A DNA stretch of 26,652 nucleotides, from the NCBI GenBank assembly GCA_902803695.1, contig CADCQX010000053.1, positions 1-26,652 on the forward strand, written 5' to 3'. The notes beneath the pieces are model-generated. The model did no database searches, was not told the origin of the DNA, and saw only the letters and a list, made by a program, of their open reading frames with translations. The translations under genes were made by a program, and so were the position numbers. Position 1 is the first letter of the stretch. Each line of letters starts with the position of its first letter. This DNA comes from Oscillospiraceae bacterium. GTDB taxonomy: Bacteria > Bacillota > Clostridia > Saccharofermentanales > Saccharofermentanaceae. Of the stretch, positions 1 to 8,135 are shown in pieces.

Positions 1-1100
1 GCGATAGCCGGAGCGTTATTGTCGCGCACCTCGAGGAAAACCTGCTTAACGCCCATTTCCCTAAGTCTCGAGAGTAATTCATTCATGAGAAGGCGACCGA
101 CTCCGGTCCTTCTGTATTTGCCCGAGACACAGATATTTCCGATCTCCGCTTCGTCGATCGTGACGGTCACGCCGACGTATCCGACAGGATCTTCAACGCT
201 TATTTCCTTGGCTACGAGAGCGATCTTCTTGTCAGAATCTATCAGATCCTTTATCTCTTCCCTTACCCACGGATGATCGATCCCTTCAGCTTCGAGAACC
301 ATGATGCCCGTGATGTCCTCCTCGACCGCTTCCTTAACGGAATACTGAGGCGGTTTCCTGAACCTGTCGGCTGAAGATCTCGCGCAATATGTAGGTGCGA
401 GCTTCACTGCAGGAATGATCGCATCCTCCTTGTCCTTCTGAACACATGACAGGCAGCTTCTGGCGATTCCCTTCGGAAGGATCACTGCGCCGGACGCATC
501 TTCAAGACAAAGATCAGCAAAAGATGCTTTGTTCTCATCGCTGTTCATCGCTTCGAGCATTGTCTTTGCACCGTTGCCGCAGAGGATCACACGAGTCTTG
601 GCCTCAAGTTTAAGATCCTTTATCTTAGCACACAGGTCATTAGCGTCGTATGCATTCTCCTCAACGAGGATCTCCTCGTTCTCGTCATAGACAGCAGCAA
701 ATACTCTGTTGTTCCTCGCATCAAAGCAAGGGATCAGGACAGTTCCGCCGTCATAAGGAAGGAGCTCGCAGCTTTTTGCCAGAGCCTGCGTCGACGATAC
801 GGGGATAACATCCTTGCCCGTTACTGCGCACATTCCCTTGATCGCGGATATACCGATACGGACTCCGGTAAAAGATCCCGGACCCTTTGTGACCGCATAA
901 GCGTCTATCTCGCGCTCATCAGCCTTAGCCTCTTCGACAACTTCTGCCATGAGCGGCATGATGACCTCTGAATGGGTCCTGCGCTCAAGGCTCACGCGAT
1001 AGGATATCTCCTTGATATCGATATCCGTTCCTGCGAGTTCTATATCGTAAACACCCGCACAACACGAAGTGTTTGATGTATCACATACAAGTATCCTCAT
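1..1100 (-). CDS. tsaB: TsaB-RimI fusion: t6A synthesis factor joined to an N-acetyltransferase (3' end cut by window edge)
   Basis: The frame is open from the ATG at 1100 to the left edge, 366 codons with no stop, so the C-terminus lies outside the window. The N-terminal part (residues about 1-230) is TsaB-like. It opens with ILVCDTS and has the GPGSFTGVRIG motif near residue 75; TsaB is the inactive paralogue and partner of TsaD in making the t6A base at position 37 of ANN-decoding tRNAs. From about residue 262 it continues as a GNAT acetyltransferase of the RimI type: an IMVLEAE...HPW opening, an acetyl-CoA loop RRTGVG near 334, and LEVRDNNAPAI at the edge. RimI acetylates the N-terminus of ribosomal protein S18. 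The ribosome site GAGAGG lies 6 bases before the ATG, and the tsaE stop is 2 bases upstream, so translation is probably coupled. The fusion is read directly; acetylation of S18 is inferred from the family. Confidence 0.9.
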   Translation of the reverse strand, partial: MRILVCDTSNTSCCAGVYDIELAGTDIDIKEISYRVSLERRTHSEVIMPLMAEVVEEAKADEREIDAYAVTKGPGSFTGVRIGISAIKGMCAVTGKDVIPVSSTQALAKSCELLPYDGGTVLIPCFDARNNRVFAAVYDENEEILVEENAYDANDLCAKIKDLKLEAKTRVILCGNGAKTMLEAMNSDENKASFADLCLEDASGAVILPKGIARSCLSCVQKDKEDAIIPAVKLAPTYCARSSADRFRKPPQYSVKEAVEEDITGIMVLEAEGIDHPWVREEIKDLIDSDKKIALVAKEISVEDPVGYVGVTVTIDEAEIGNICVSGKYRRTGVGRLLMNELLSRLREMGVKQVFLEVRDNNAPAI

Positions 1101-1102
1101 TA

Positions 1103-1582
1103 TTACCTCTCACTTAAGCATCGGATGAGTCTATCCGACTTATCGGCATCAAAGGCACCCTCATCAAAGGTCACCTCGACCGATCTCTTGTCTCCCGAAC
1201 CCGTGATCTTCAGGTGCACGGTGTTCTTAGGAAGGAGCTCCTCTATTACGGAACTCCATTCTATTATACATATGCCGCCGTAATCAAAATACTCATCAAG
1301 ACCTGCTGCCTCAAAATCATCAGGTCCTTCAAGCCTGTAAGTATCAAAGTGATATACAGGAAGGCGGCCGTCATTATATTCGTTAACGATATTGAATGTC
1401 GGACTTACGACACGGCACTTGACCTCCATCGCTTCGCAAAAGCCCTTGGTAAAGACAGTCTTGCCCGCACCGAGATCTCCGTCGAGTGCGACGACATCTC
1501 CGCCGCCCAATATGCCGGCCAGGTCTGCGCCCAGTTTCTTTGTCTCTTCTTCAGAATTCGATACAAGATCAAACTTCATCAT
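1103..1582 (-). CDS. tsaE: TsaE, ATPase of tRNA threonylcarbamoyladenosine (t6A) synthesis
   Basis: This is a small P-loop ATPase that works with TsaB and TsaD in the t6A complex. The Walker A motif GDLGAGKT is at residues 35-42, the family motif SPTFNIVNEY at 60-69, HFDTYRL at 78-84 and the IIEW stretch near 106-109. The length of 159 residues is normal for the family. Two adjacent ATG codons can start it: 1582, which overlaps the permease stop by four bases (ATGA), or 1579 (TGATG). The Shine-Dalgarno GAGGA at 1586-1590 sits 3 bases from the first and 6 from the second, so 1579 is the better start by spacing. The gene is the sixth of an operon whose earlier genes concern nucleoside uptake. 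Confidence 0.93.
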   Translation of the reverse strand: MMKFDLVSNSEEETKKLGADLAGILGGGDVVALDGDLGAGKTVFTKGFCEAMEVKCRVVSPTFNIVNEYNDGRLPVYHFDTYRLEGPDDFEAAGLDEYFDYGGICIIEWSSVIEELLPKNTVHLKITGSGDKRSVEVTFDEGAFDADKSDRLIRCLSER

Positions 1583-2583
1583 CTGTCCTCACGATAGTAG
1601 TTTATGCCGATCGCGGCCGGTTCGTTGCTGTGCTTGTTCTTGCGCACGGAATCCGCGATGAGGATAACGAGCGTAATGATGAACGGCAGAGCCGCGAAGA
1701 AGTGGGACGGGATCTTACCGAGCCAACCCAACGCATTCGGGAACGAGCCTGCAAGCGTACCGTAGTATACAGCAAGTGTCTTGAAAAATCCAAATACGAA
1801 AGTTCCGAGGATCGCCTTTGCAGGATTCCAGTTAGCGAAGATAACGAGTGCGATCGCGATCCAGCCGTAACCGTTGATCCAGCAGTTACTGCCCTCAAAT
1901 GTACCGCTCATGTTAAATCCCATGTAAAGTCCGCCGATACCCATGATGCCCGAACCGAGCATGATGTGGAGGTACTTGTTGAGATTTACCTTGATTCCGA
2001 GAGAGTCGGCAGCACCCGGATTCTCACCGATCGCACGTACTCTCATGCCCTGCCTTGTCTTTTCGAAGTAGACCCAGAGAAGGACTGCCATAAGGATACC
2101 AAGGTAAACGAGAATGTTGTGCGAGAAGAACGCCTTGCCTATAACAGGGATCTTGGAAAGCCCCGGGATATTGATGCTCTCGAGCGAACCGACAAGTTTC
2201 TTGGAGTTCACGAAAACAGGCCACTTCTCACCGAGCGCATTACCCATAAAGTAATAGAGTGCGACACCGAACGTCGTGATCGTAAGACCCGTAACGTTCT
2301 GGTTAGCCTGGAATGTTACGGTAAAGAGTGCGAAAACGGCACCCGTAAGCGCAGCGGTAACGAAAGCGACGATAACGCCTGCGAAGAGGTTATCGGCAGC
2401 GCAGCCTGCCAGATATCCGAAGATCGCACCGATCGCCATCGTACCCTCGACACCGAGGTTCAGGGAACCGGACTTCTCGATAGTGATCTCGCCGCATGTA
2501 CCGTAAAGGAGCGGGATACTGTATACGACAAGATAGAAAAGGAATTGTGTGATGATATCCAATGTATTTACAGAATCAGGCAT
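1579..2583 (-). CDS. ABC transporter permease, nucleoside/BmpA type (NupQ/YufQ-like)
   Basis: This 334-residue integral membrane protein belongs to the BPD_transp_2 permease family. It is hydrophobic throughout, with a conserved stretch IEKSGSLNLGVEGTM around residues 35-50 that is typical of the second permease of BmpA-type nucleoside importers. With the preceding permease, the ATPase and the BmpA lipoprotein it should form a complete importer. It starts at an ATG 7 bases after AAGGAG, and its first 8 bases overlap the end of the upstream permease. Its stop overlaps tsaE. Purine nucleosides are the likely substrate because xpt heads the operon; the sequence alone cannot exclude other nucleosides or a sugar. 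Confidence 0.88.
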   Translation of the reverse strand: MPDSVNTLDIITQFLFYLVVYSIPLLYGTCGEITIEKSGSLNLGVEGTMAIGAIFGYLAGCAADNLFAGVIVAFVTAALTGAVFALFTVTFQANQNVTGLTITTFGVALYYFMGNALGEKWPVFVNSKKLVGSLESINIPGLSKIPVIGKAFFSHNILVYLGILMAVLLWVYFEKTRQGMRVRAIGENPGAADSLGIKVNLNKYLHIMLGSGIMGIGGLYMGFNMSGTFEGSNCWINGYGWIAIALVIFANWNPAKAILGTFVFGFFKTLAVYYGTLAGSFPNALGWLGKIPSHFFAALPFIITLVILIADSVRKNKHSNEPAAIGINYYREDR

Positions 2584-3676
2584 TGTCAGTCTCCTTCCTT
2601 CTTACGATCTTGTAGTTTGCAAGGAAGTCCGCCGCAAGGACAGAGAACAATATGATGCCCTGCAAAAGATCCGCGAAGTGCGAATCGATGGACGGATAGG
2701 AAGCTGATGCGATCCTGCAGCCGTACTGGAGGATCGAGATCAGGAATGACGCAACTACTATTCCCGGAATACTGAGCTTGGAAAGCCATGCTACGATGAT
2801 GCCCGTCCAGCCCACGTTGTTTGTTATGTTCGCCGATACACCCGCGGAAGAAGATGCGGTAAACGCACCTGCAAGACCGATCATCGCGGCAGAGATGAAC
2901 ATCGTCCTCAAAACGATCTTGTTGACGTTCATGCCTGCGTACTTTGCTGTCTTGCTGCTGTCGCCTACAACGGAGATCTCATATCCCTGCTTCGTGTACT
3001 TAAGGTAGAACCAGATACCGAATGCGATAAGGACAGTAAAGATAACCGAAAACTGCAGATGATAGCCTCCGATATCGATATAAGGCATCCTCGCGTTCTC
3101 TTCAAACGAAGCGAACTTAGGTCTTACGGAATCCTCACGAAGGAAAAAGTTCCAGTCGGCCTTGGTATCACCGATAAAGCGGATCACATATAATGCGATA
3201 TAGTTGATCATGAGAGTAGCCAAAGTCTCGTTTGTATTGAACTTTGTCTTAAGGAATGCGATCGCAAGTCCCGTAATACCCGAGAAGACCATTCCCGTAA
3301 TGACCATAAGAAGAAGGATCAGGAACGGATTCATGTTAGGGCACTTGAGCGCGATGACCGACGATGTCAGCGCACCGATGATAAACTGTCCCTCGCCTCC
3401 GATGTTCCAGAAGCGCATCTTAAACGAAAGTGCGAGCGCGAGTGATGTTATGAGGAGCGGAACGAACGACACGAAGAAGTTCTCGATGGTCTTGGCCGGG
3501 AATCGGTTCCCGATAAGGCCTGCCGTGAACATATCCTTATAGTAGTCGACCGCATTGATCTCGAGTGAAGTAAGGAGCACTGCTCCGAGTATGAGAGATA
3601 CGGCAATGCCCGCCAGATAATAGAGGGCGATCTGCCAGATCTTTATATCCGTTTTGCGTACCAGATGAAATCCCAT
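2576..3676 (-). CDS. ABC transporter permease, nucleoside/BmpA type (NupP/YufP-like)
   Basis: This is a 366-residue multi-spanning permease. After a short charged N-terminus comes a first membrane span (about residues 15-35), then a soluble segment and a family-typical core with ALALSFKMRFWNIGGEGQF near residues 80-98. That GEGQ signature marks the larger permease of BmpA-linked nucleoside importers. The ATG overlaps the ATPase stop by one base (TAATG), and GGAGG lies 10 bases upstream within the ATPase gene. The 3' end overlaps the second permease by 8 bases. It should act in the inner membrane as a heterodimer with that permease. Confidence 0.88.
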   Translation of the reverse strand: MGFHLVRKTDIKIWQIALYYLAGIAVSLILGAVLLTSLEINAVDYYKDMFTAGLIGNRFPAKTIENFFVSFVPLLITSLALALSFKMRFWNIGGEGQFIIGALTSSVIALKCPNMNPFLILLLMVITGMVFSGITGLAIAFLKTKFNTNETLATLMINYIALYVIRFIGDTKADWNFFLREDSVRPKFASFEENARMPYIDIGGYHLQFSVIFTVLIAFGIWFYLKYTKQGYEISVVGDSSKTAKYAGMNVNKIVLRTMFISAAMIGLAGAFTASSSAGVSANITNNVGWTGIIVAWLSKLSIPGIVVASFLISILQYGCRIASASYPSIDSHFADLLQGIILFSVLAADFLANYKIVRRKETDNA

Positions 3677-5286
3677 TATTTCGCAGCCTCCGTATCAGTG
3701 TAGATTATCTCGTCCTCAACGATCGCAGAATCCTTCGCGACACCTGCGGTCTTGCCGCCTCTGTGGACGGTATTGAGCGCGCCCGTCATCATGAGGCCCA
3801 GCTCTTCCTTGGTCGTCTTGTGCGCATGAACTACGCCCATGAGCTTGCCGTGGCAAAGGACCATGATCTTGTCACAGAGTGCGAGCATAACGTCAAGGTC
3901 TTCACCTACGAAGAGGATGCCGACGCCCTTTTTCTTCTGTTCGTTGAGGATATTGTAGACGGCATACGAAGAGTTGATGTCGAGTCCTCGTACCGGATAT
4001 GCGGTAACGATAACGTTAGGATCGATGGCGATCTCACGTCCCAAGAGGACCTTCTGGACATTACCGCCCGAGAGCTTTCTGACTGCAGTATCAGCTGACG
4101 GAGTAACGATCTCGAGTTCCTTAATTATCTTCGCTGCGTCCTTGGCACCGGTCTTTCTGTCTACCAGGATGCCCTTGCCTTCCTTGTATTTCTTGAGGAT
4201 CACGTTGTCAGTGATCGACAGCGACGGCGCAAGTCCCATACCGAGACGATCCTCAGGGACAAAGCTCATCGTGACGCCCTTCTCGAGGATCTGCTTCGGA
4301 GTCGCACCCGCGATGTCCTCACCCTTGTGGAGCACCCTGCCCGCTTCGATCTTACGAAGTCCCGCGAGAGCCTCACAGAGTTCCTTCTGGCCGCTGCCCG
4401 CGATTCCCGCTACGCCCAGGATCTCGCCGCCTCTTAAGTAGAAGCTTACGTCTTCGAGCGCGAGGTTTCCCTCATCGCTCTTAACGCTCAAGCCGCGGAT
4501 CTCAAGGACCGGCTTCGTCTTTTCCATCTTCGGGCGGTCGATCGCGAGGTCGATCTTCCTTCCGACCATGAGCTCGGTGAGCTGCTTTTCGGAAGTCTCG
4601 GAGGTATTGACCGTATCTATATATTCACCCTTACGAAGGATGGCTACTCTGTCAGAGATGTCCATTACTTCGTTGAGCTTATGCGTGATTATGATGATCG
4701 AGTGACCTTTTTCCTTCATCTTTCTCAAGACATCGAAGAGCTTGGTCGTCTCCTGTACCGTAAGAACCGCGGTCGGCTCGTCAAGGATGATCGTCTTGGC
4801 ACCGTAGTAGAGCACCTTTACGATCTCGAGAGTCTGCTTTTCGCTGACTGACATGTTGGAGACGAGCTTTCGGCTGTCGAGTTCAAAGCCGAAGTTCTTG
4901 ATGATCGCGTCGACCTTGTCGTATCTGTCCTTTTTAAGGAAAAAGCTCTTATCACCCTCGCCGGTCTTACCTATAAGGATATTATCAGCGGCCGTAAAGA
5001 CGTTTACGAGCTTAAAATGCTGATGGACCATTCCGATACCGAGCTTAACGGAATCTTCAGGCGAAGATATGACTACCTTCTTCCCGTCCACGAAAACGGA
5101 TCCCGTATCAGGCTTATAGATACCCGAAAGCATGTTCATGAGCGTTGTCTTGCCCGAACCGTTCTCGCCAAGAAGAGCGAGTATCTCGCCTTTTTTGAGT
5201 GTAAGATTGATATTCTTGTTTGCCGCTACACTTCCAAAACTCTTGGAAATGTTCTTAAGCTCTATAGCAAATTCCGAACCGTCCAT
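3676..5286 (-). CDS. ABC transporter ATP-binding protein with two ATPase domains (NupO/YufO-like)
   Basis: This 536-residue protein has two ABC ATPase domains in one chain, as in RbsA/YufO-type importers. Domain 1 has Walker A GENGSGKT (40-47), signature MSVSEKQ (145-151), Walker B ILDEP (167-171) and the H-loop THK (201-203). Domain 2 is degenerate: the P-loop reads GIAGSGQKEL (294-303), the Walker B region reads TAYPVRGLD instead of the DEPT form, and GED replaces the H-loop; its signature LSGGN is intact (405-409). So one composite site probably does most of the hydrolysis, as is usual in the family. I start the gene at the ATG at 5286, which has AAGGAG six bases upstream. A longer in-frame form from a TTG at 5349 has no ribosome site and would enter the upstream hairpin region. 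Confidence 0.9.
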   Translation of the reverse strand: MDGSEFAIELKNISKSFGSVAANKNINLTLKKGEILALLGENGSGKTTLMNMLSGIYKPDTGSVFVDGKKVVISSPEDSVKLGIGMVHQHFKLVNVFTAADNILIGKTGEGDKSFFLKKDRYDKVDAIIKNFGFELDSRKLVSNMSVSEKQTLEIVKVLYYGAKTIILDEPTAVLTVQETTKLFDVLRKMKEKGHSIIIITHKLNEVMDISDRVAILRKGEYIDTVNTSETSEKQLTELMVGRKIDLAIDRPKMEKTKPVLEIRGLSVKSDEGNLALEDVSFYLRGGEILGVAGIAGSGQKELCEALAGLRKIEAGRVLHKGEDIAGATPKQILEKGVTMSFVPEDRLGMGLAPSLSITDNVILKKYKEGKGILVDRKTGAKDAAKIIKELEIVTPSADTAVRKLSGGNVQKVLLGREIAIDPNVIVTAYPVRGLDINSSYAVYNILNEQKKKGVGILFVGEDLDVMLALCDKIMVLCHGKLMGVVHAHKTTKEELGLMMTGALNTVHRGGKTAGVAKDSAIVEDEIIYTDTEAAK

Positions 5287-5370
5287 ATCCTGCTCCTTAA
5301 GATAAGATCCGTAAGTCTTGAACAGACATCCTTCCGGATATCTCTTCAAAACTTACGGTAAAAACAATAA

Positions 5371-5408
5371 CAGGGACTGCCCCGGGGAAGATCCCAAGAC
5401 AGTCCCTG
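5371..5408 (-). terminator. Intercistronic hairpin after the binding-protein gene (partial terminator or stabiliser)
   Basis: A perfect 9-bp stem (5371-5379 with 5400-5408, arms CAGGGACTG/CAGTCCCTG) encloses a 20-base loop. On the minus strand it is followed by TTATTGTTTTT (5360-5370), a moderate U-tract. It lies 10 bases after the bmpA-like stop and 85 bases before the ATPase start, in an operon that otherwise has almost no spacing. Such elements commonly make solute-binding proteins more abundant than their membrane partners; partial read-through here is inferred. Confidence 0.7.
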
Positions 5409-5417
5409 ACTGTTTGA

Positions 5418-6623
5418 TTACTGTTCTTGTACTACGCCTTCGACGAAGTAGTTCATCGAACCCGTGATAACGCCGTCGTCAACGGAAGCTCCGCCTGCAG
5501 CAACGATCTCCTGACCGTCGTTTGTCTTGAGAGCCTTATCCTCGGATGTGCATGCACCGTTTGCATCAAATGTGAGAGCAACGCCGCTGAACACATCCCA
5601 TTTGCCGTTAACCATGTATTCTCTTGCTGTATCGATAGCTGTGGAAGCTGCAGCAGGAACCTTGTCGGAGAGAGGTGAGATATCAACGAATCCCTCGCTG
5701 AGGCCGCCGTAGTAGTTGCCTACCTTGGACATGAAGTCAGCAGGTGTGTTCTTAGCTGTCTCGATAGCGAGCTGATAGTAAACGTTCCAGTTCCATACAG
5801 GAGCCGTGAGGTGTGCATCAGGTGCATCAACGGACATGTCGGAGTTGTAACCGCAGCCGAATACGCCCTTCTCTGCAGCTACGAGCTGAGGCTGAGCGCT
5901 GTCACAGTGCTGAGCGATAACGCAGCAGTCATATGTGTCGATGAGGATCTGAGCTGCCTGACGCTCCTTCTCGTTGTCGCCCCATGTCTGGAGCTCATAA
6001 ACGTGAACTGTTGCATCAGGATTTACGGACTGAACACCAAGTGTGAAAGCATTGATACCTGAACATGTCTCAGCATATTCAGTACCCCATGCGGATACAT
6101 AACCTACGTTGTTATTACCGAGTTCAACAGACTTGTAGCCTGCAGCGATACCTGCGAGGTAACGGGCCTGATAGATACGGCCGAAGTAGTTGTTGAAGTT
6201 AGTGTCGTTGGAAAGATAGCCTGTAGCATGTGAGAAGATGATGTCAGGATATTCCTTGGCAGCCTCATCAAATGCATTGATGTAGCCGAAGCTGATACCG
6301 AAGATGATGTTGCAGCCCTTACCTGCAAGCGTATCGATAGCAGCCTTTACCTTCTCGTCGTCCTCAGGTACGTTGTCAACGATGAACAGGTCATCCTTTG
6401 TGGACATACCGAGGGAGTCCATAGCCTTTGTGATACCGTTGTGATGAGCGAACGTGTATCCGGAAGTGTCATTCTGGCTGTTGATGTAGATAGCACCAAC
6501 CTTGAATGAGCCGTCACTTCCATTATTTTCCGTCTTGTCAGACGTGTTGGAACAGGATACTGCACCGAGGCACATGCCGATAGCGAGTGCAACACCCAAC
6601 AATCTTGTTAGAAGTTTCTTCAT
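5418..6623 (-). CDS. BmpA/PnrA-family nucleoside-binding lipoprotein
   Basis: This 401-residue solute-binding protein of an ABC importer has a lipoprotein signal peptide: MKKLL start, hydrophobic core and lipobox AVSC with the lipidated cysteine at residue 24. A polar linker follows, then a periplasmic-binding fold of the Bmp type, visible in the stretches GAIYINSQND, IIFSHATGY and YFGRIYQARYLAGIAAG. PnrA of Treponema and BmpA-type proteins bind purine nucleosides; placement right after xpt fits that substrate. The ATG is preceded by GGAGGG, and only 26 bases separate it from xpt, so it shares the xpt promoter. A hairpin just after the stop separates it from the ATPase and permease genes. Confidence 0.9.
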   Translation of the reverse strand: MKKLLTRLLGVALAIGMCLGAVSCSNTSDKTENNGSDGSFKVGAIYINSQNDTSGYTFAHHNGITKAMDSLGMSTKDDLFIVDNVPEDDEKVKAAIDTLAGKGCNIIFGISFGYINAFDEAAKEYPDIIFSHATGYLSNDTNFNNYFGRIYQARYLAGIAAGYKSVELGNNNVGYVSAWGTEYAETCSGINAFTLGVQSVNPDATVHVYELQTWGDNEKERQAAQILIDTYDCCVIAQHCDSAQPQLVAAEKGVFGCGYNSDMSVDAPDAHLTAPVWNWNVYYQLAIETAKNTPADFMSKVGNYYGGLSEGFVDISPLSDKVPAAASTAIDTAREYMVNGKWDVFSGVALTFDANGACTSEDKALKTNDGQEIVAAGGASVDDGVITGSMNYFVEGVVQEQ

Positions 6624-6649
6624 AGTAGCCCTCCGAGTTTATATTGCAA

Positions 6650-7234
6650 TCAATTATTGCCCTGAACCTTAAAGATAACACTGTCGTCGCTCATGGATTC
6701 GACTATCGCGAGCGACTCGACTCTTATTCCCTTTTCTCTAAGCATCTTGCCTCCGCCCTGGAAGCCCTTCTCTATAGCGACTGCGGCACCGGCAACCTTC
6801 GCACCCGCCTGATCGCAAAGATCGAGCAGACCCAGGATGGCATTGCCCTGCGCCAAGAAATCGTCAACGATGAGCACGACGTCATGCCTTGAGATATACT
6901 CGCTGCTGACGACGATGTCATAGGATGTTCTGTGTGTATATGAAAATACGGAGGATTTAAGAAGGTCCGCCGAAAGATTAAGTGATTTGTGCTTTTTCGC
7001 GAAGACCATCGGAAGGCCCATTGCAGCCGCGACCGCAAATCCGATCGCAATACCCGATGATTCTACCGTCAGTATCTTGGTTATGGGCACCCCGTCGAAA
7101 AGTCGCTTGACTTCCTGTCCCATCTCCATCATGAAAGGTACGTCTATCTGCTGATTGAGAAAACTCCCGACCTTTAAGATCTCACCCGGGAACACTTCTC
7201 CTTCTCTGAGTATCTTTTCTTCCAGTTCTTTCAT
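6650..7234 (-). CDS. xpt: Xanthine phosphoribosyltransferase
   Basis: The enzyme converts xanthine and PRPP to XMP, feeding salvage toward GMP. The 194-residue length equals that of Bacillus subtilis Xpt, and the family blocks are all present: KVGSFLNQQID (21-31), TVESSGIA (56-63), the base-binding segment KKHKSLNL (80-87) and the PRPP loop VVLIVDDFLAQGNA (119-132). It is the first gene of the nucleoside-import operon, with an AGGGGG ribosome site. In many Bacillota xpt is controlled by a guanine riboswitch; the leader here is only about 30 bases from the predicted start point and cannot hold one. Confidence 0.94.
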   Translation of the reverse strand: MKELEEKILREGEVFPGEILKVGSFLNQQIDVPFMMEMGQEVKRLFDGVPITKILTVESSGIAIGFAVAAAMGLPMVFAKKHKSLNLSADLLKSSVFSYTHRTSYDIVVSSEYISRHDVVLIVDDFLAQGNAILGLLDLCDQAGAKVAGAAVAIEKGFQGGGKMLREKGIRVESLAIVESMSDDSVIFKVQGNN

Positions 7235-7272
7235 AGAAGCCCCCTGATATCCGTGGTAAAAAACACTCTTTT

Positions 7273-7301
7273 ATATTAAAGGGCAAAACCCTTTTCGTCA
7301 A
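7273..7301 (-). promoter_or_regulatory. Sigma-A-type promoter of the xpt operon with an inverted repeat in its spacer
   Basis: On the minus strand TTGACG (7296-7301) and TAATAT (7273-7278) are separated by exactly 17 bases. The spacer is almost filled by the inverted repeat AAAGGG-TTTTG-CCCTTT (7278-7294). Transcription would begin about 30 bases before the xpt start codon. The repeat is a candidate repressor site; it does not resemble the PurR box of Bacillus. Confidence 0.7.
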
Positions 7302-7331
7302 CAGAACAAACCGCCCAAACAAATGGCAAAA

Positions 7332-7357
7332 AAATGACTGCCTTTCGGCAGTCATTT
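7332..7357 (-). terminator. Rho-independent terminator of the malQ-glpK-AEC-sseB operon
   Basis: A perfect 11-bp stem (7332-7342 with 7347-7357) is closed by a GAAA tetraloop on the minus strand and followed by a run of T residues. It begins 2 bases after the stop codon of the SseB-family gene. Confidence 0.9.
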
Positions 7358-7359
7358 GA

Positions 7360-8118
7360 TCATTTTACGTAAACGGGGACCTTGCCCTCAGTGACCTTCT
7401 CGGCCAGATCGTCACCCATGTCGATCATGACCATGTTAAGTCCGTCCAGGAACGGTCCGACACTCTCGCCCAAAGCCTTGAACATCTCATCCGTCTTACC
7501 TGCGTGATCTACGATGAAGAGCCACTCGAGCTTATCGTTGCCGTCGCGCTGCAAGAGCTGAACGAAGACCCTGAATACCTCATCATGCTTGGCACCGAAG
7601 TCGATGACCGCATTTCCGAGACCGTCAGGCATCCTCTGCGGATCTCCTACCTTGACGCTCGCAGGCTTCGGAGCTTCTTCTTTGGCAATTTCTGCGGCAC
7701 GCTTAACGTTAACGCCTTCTTTCTCGAGCTGCTCGATGATGGTCTTGACCATATCTTCGCCGAACAGGAGCTCGGTCGTGCCCGGGTTGATGACAAAACC
7801 GTTGATCTTGCTGTTCTCCGCAAGGACCATGTCAGCGAGGTCCATGAAACCTGCGACCATGCCGTTCTGCTTTTTATTGATGAAAGCCATATTAAAACTC
7901 ATCGTATCGGAATAGACGACCTGATAGATCTTGCCGTCCTTGCCGGATACCGCGTGGAAGCGGAGCTTGTCGTTAACGTCGCCGTCGACCGGCAGGATGA
8001 ACTTTGCCTTGACCGCATGAGTCAGCACTTCGAGCATATTTGCTTCGGAATTGTCCTCTCTGACCTTCTTCATGGCCTCGAGGAATTCCGGGTTTTTGAT
8101 CTCACCTTGTTGTTCCAT
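7360..8118 (-). CDS. SseB-family protein (enhanced serine sensitivity type)
   Basis: This 252-residue soluble protein has no signal peptide. The N-terminal half looks like the SseB N-terminal domain: a helical start NPEFLEAMKKVRED, then AKFILPVDGD (about 38-47) and the run INGFVINPGTTELLF near residue 105. The C-terminal half (from about 150) resembles the SseB C-terminal domain, with RVFVQLLQRDGNDKLEWLFIVD and a final GKVPVYVK. SseB was named for an effect on serine sensitivity in E. coli; the biochemical role is not established. It is the last gene of its operon, 17 bases after the permease gene, with AAGGAG 9 bases from the ATG and a strong terminator after the stop. Confidence 0.8.
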   Translation of the reverse strand: MEQQGEIKNPEFLEAMKKVREDNSEANMLEVLTHAVKAKFILPVDGDVNDKLRFHAVSGKDGKIYQVVYSDTMSFNMAFINKKQNGMVAGFMDLADMVLAENSKINGFVINPGTTELLFGEDMVKTIIEQLEKEGVNVKRAAEIAKEEAPKPASVKVGDPQRMPDGLGNAVIDFGAKHDEVFRVFVQLLQRDGNDKLEWLFIVDHAGKTDEMFKALGESVGPFLDGLNMVMIDMGDDLAEKVTEGKVPVYVK

Positions 8119-8135
8119 TCAATATGTCTCCTTTA

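Noticed and set aside
1..1100. Two separate genes, tsaB and rimI
   Set aside because: I read every codon from 1100 to the edge on the minus strand and found no stop between the domains.
1486..2655. A 389-codon plus-strand open frame over the permease and tsaE genes
   Set aside because: It is the antisense shadow of well-supported minus-strand genes; its product is rich in charged residues without any domain and has no ribosome site.
5287..5349. Longer ATPase start at a TTG
   Set aside because: No ribosome site precedes it, while AAGGAG stands at the right distance from the ATG at 5286.
7235..7331. Guanine riboswitch before xpt
   Set aside because: The predicted transcript leader is about 30 bases and the conserved core with paired loops is missing.
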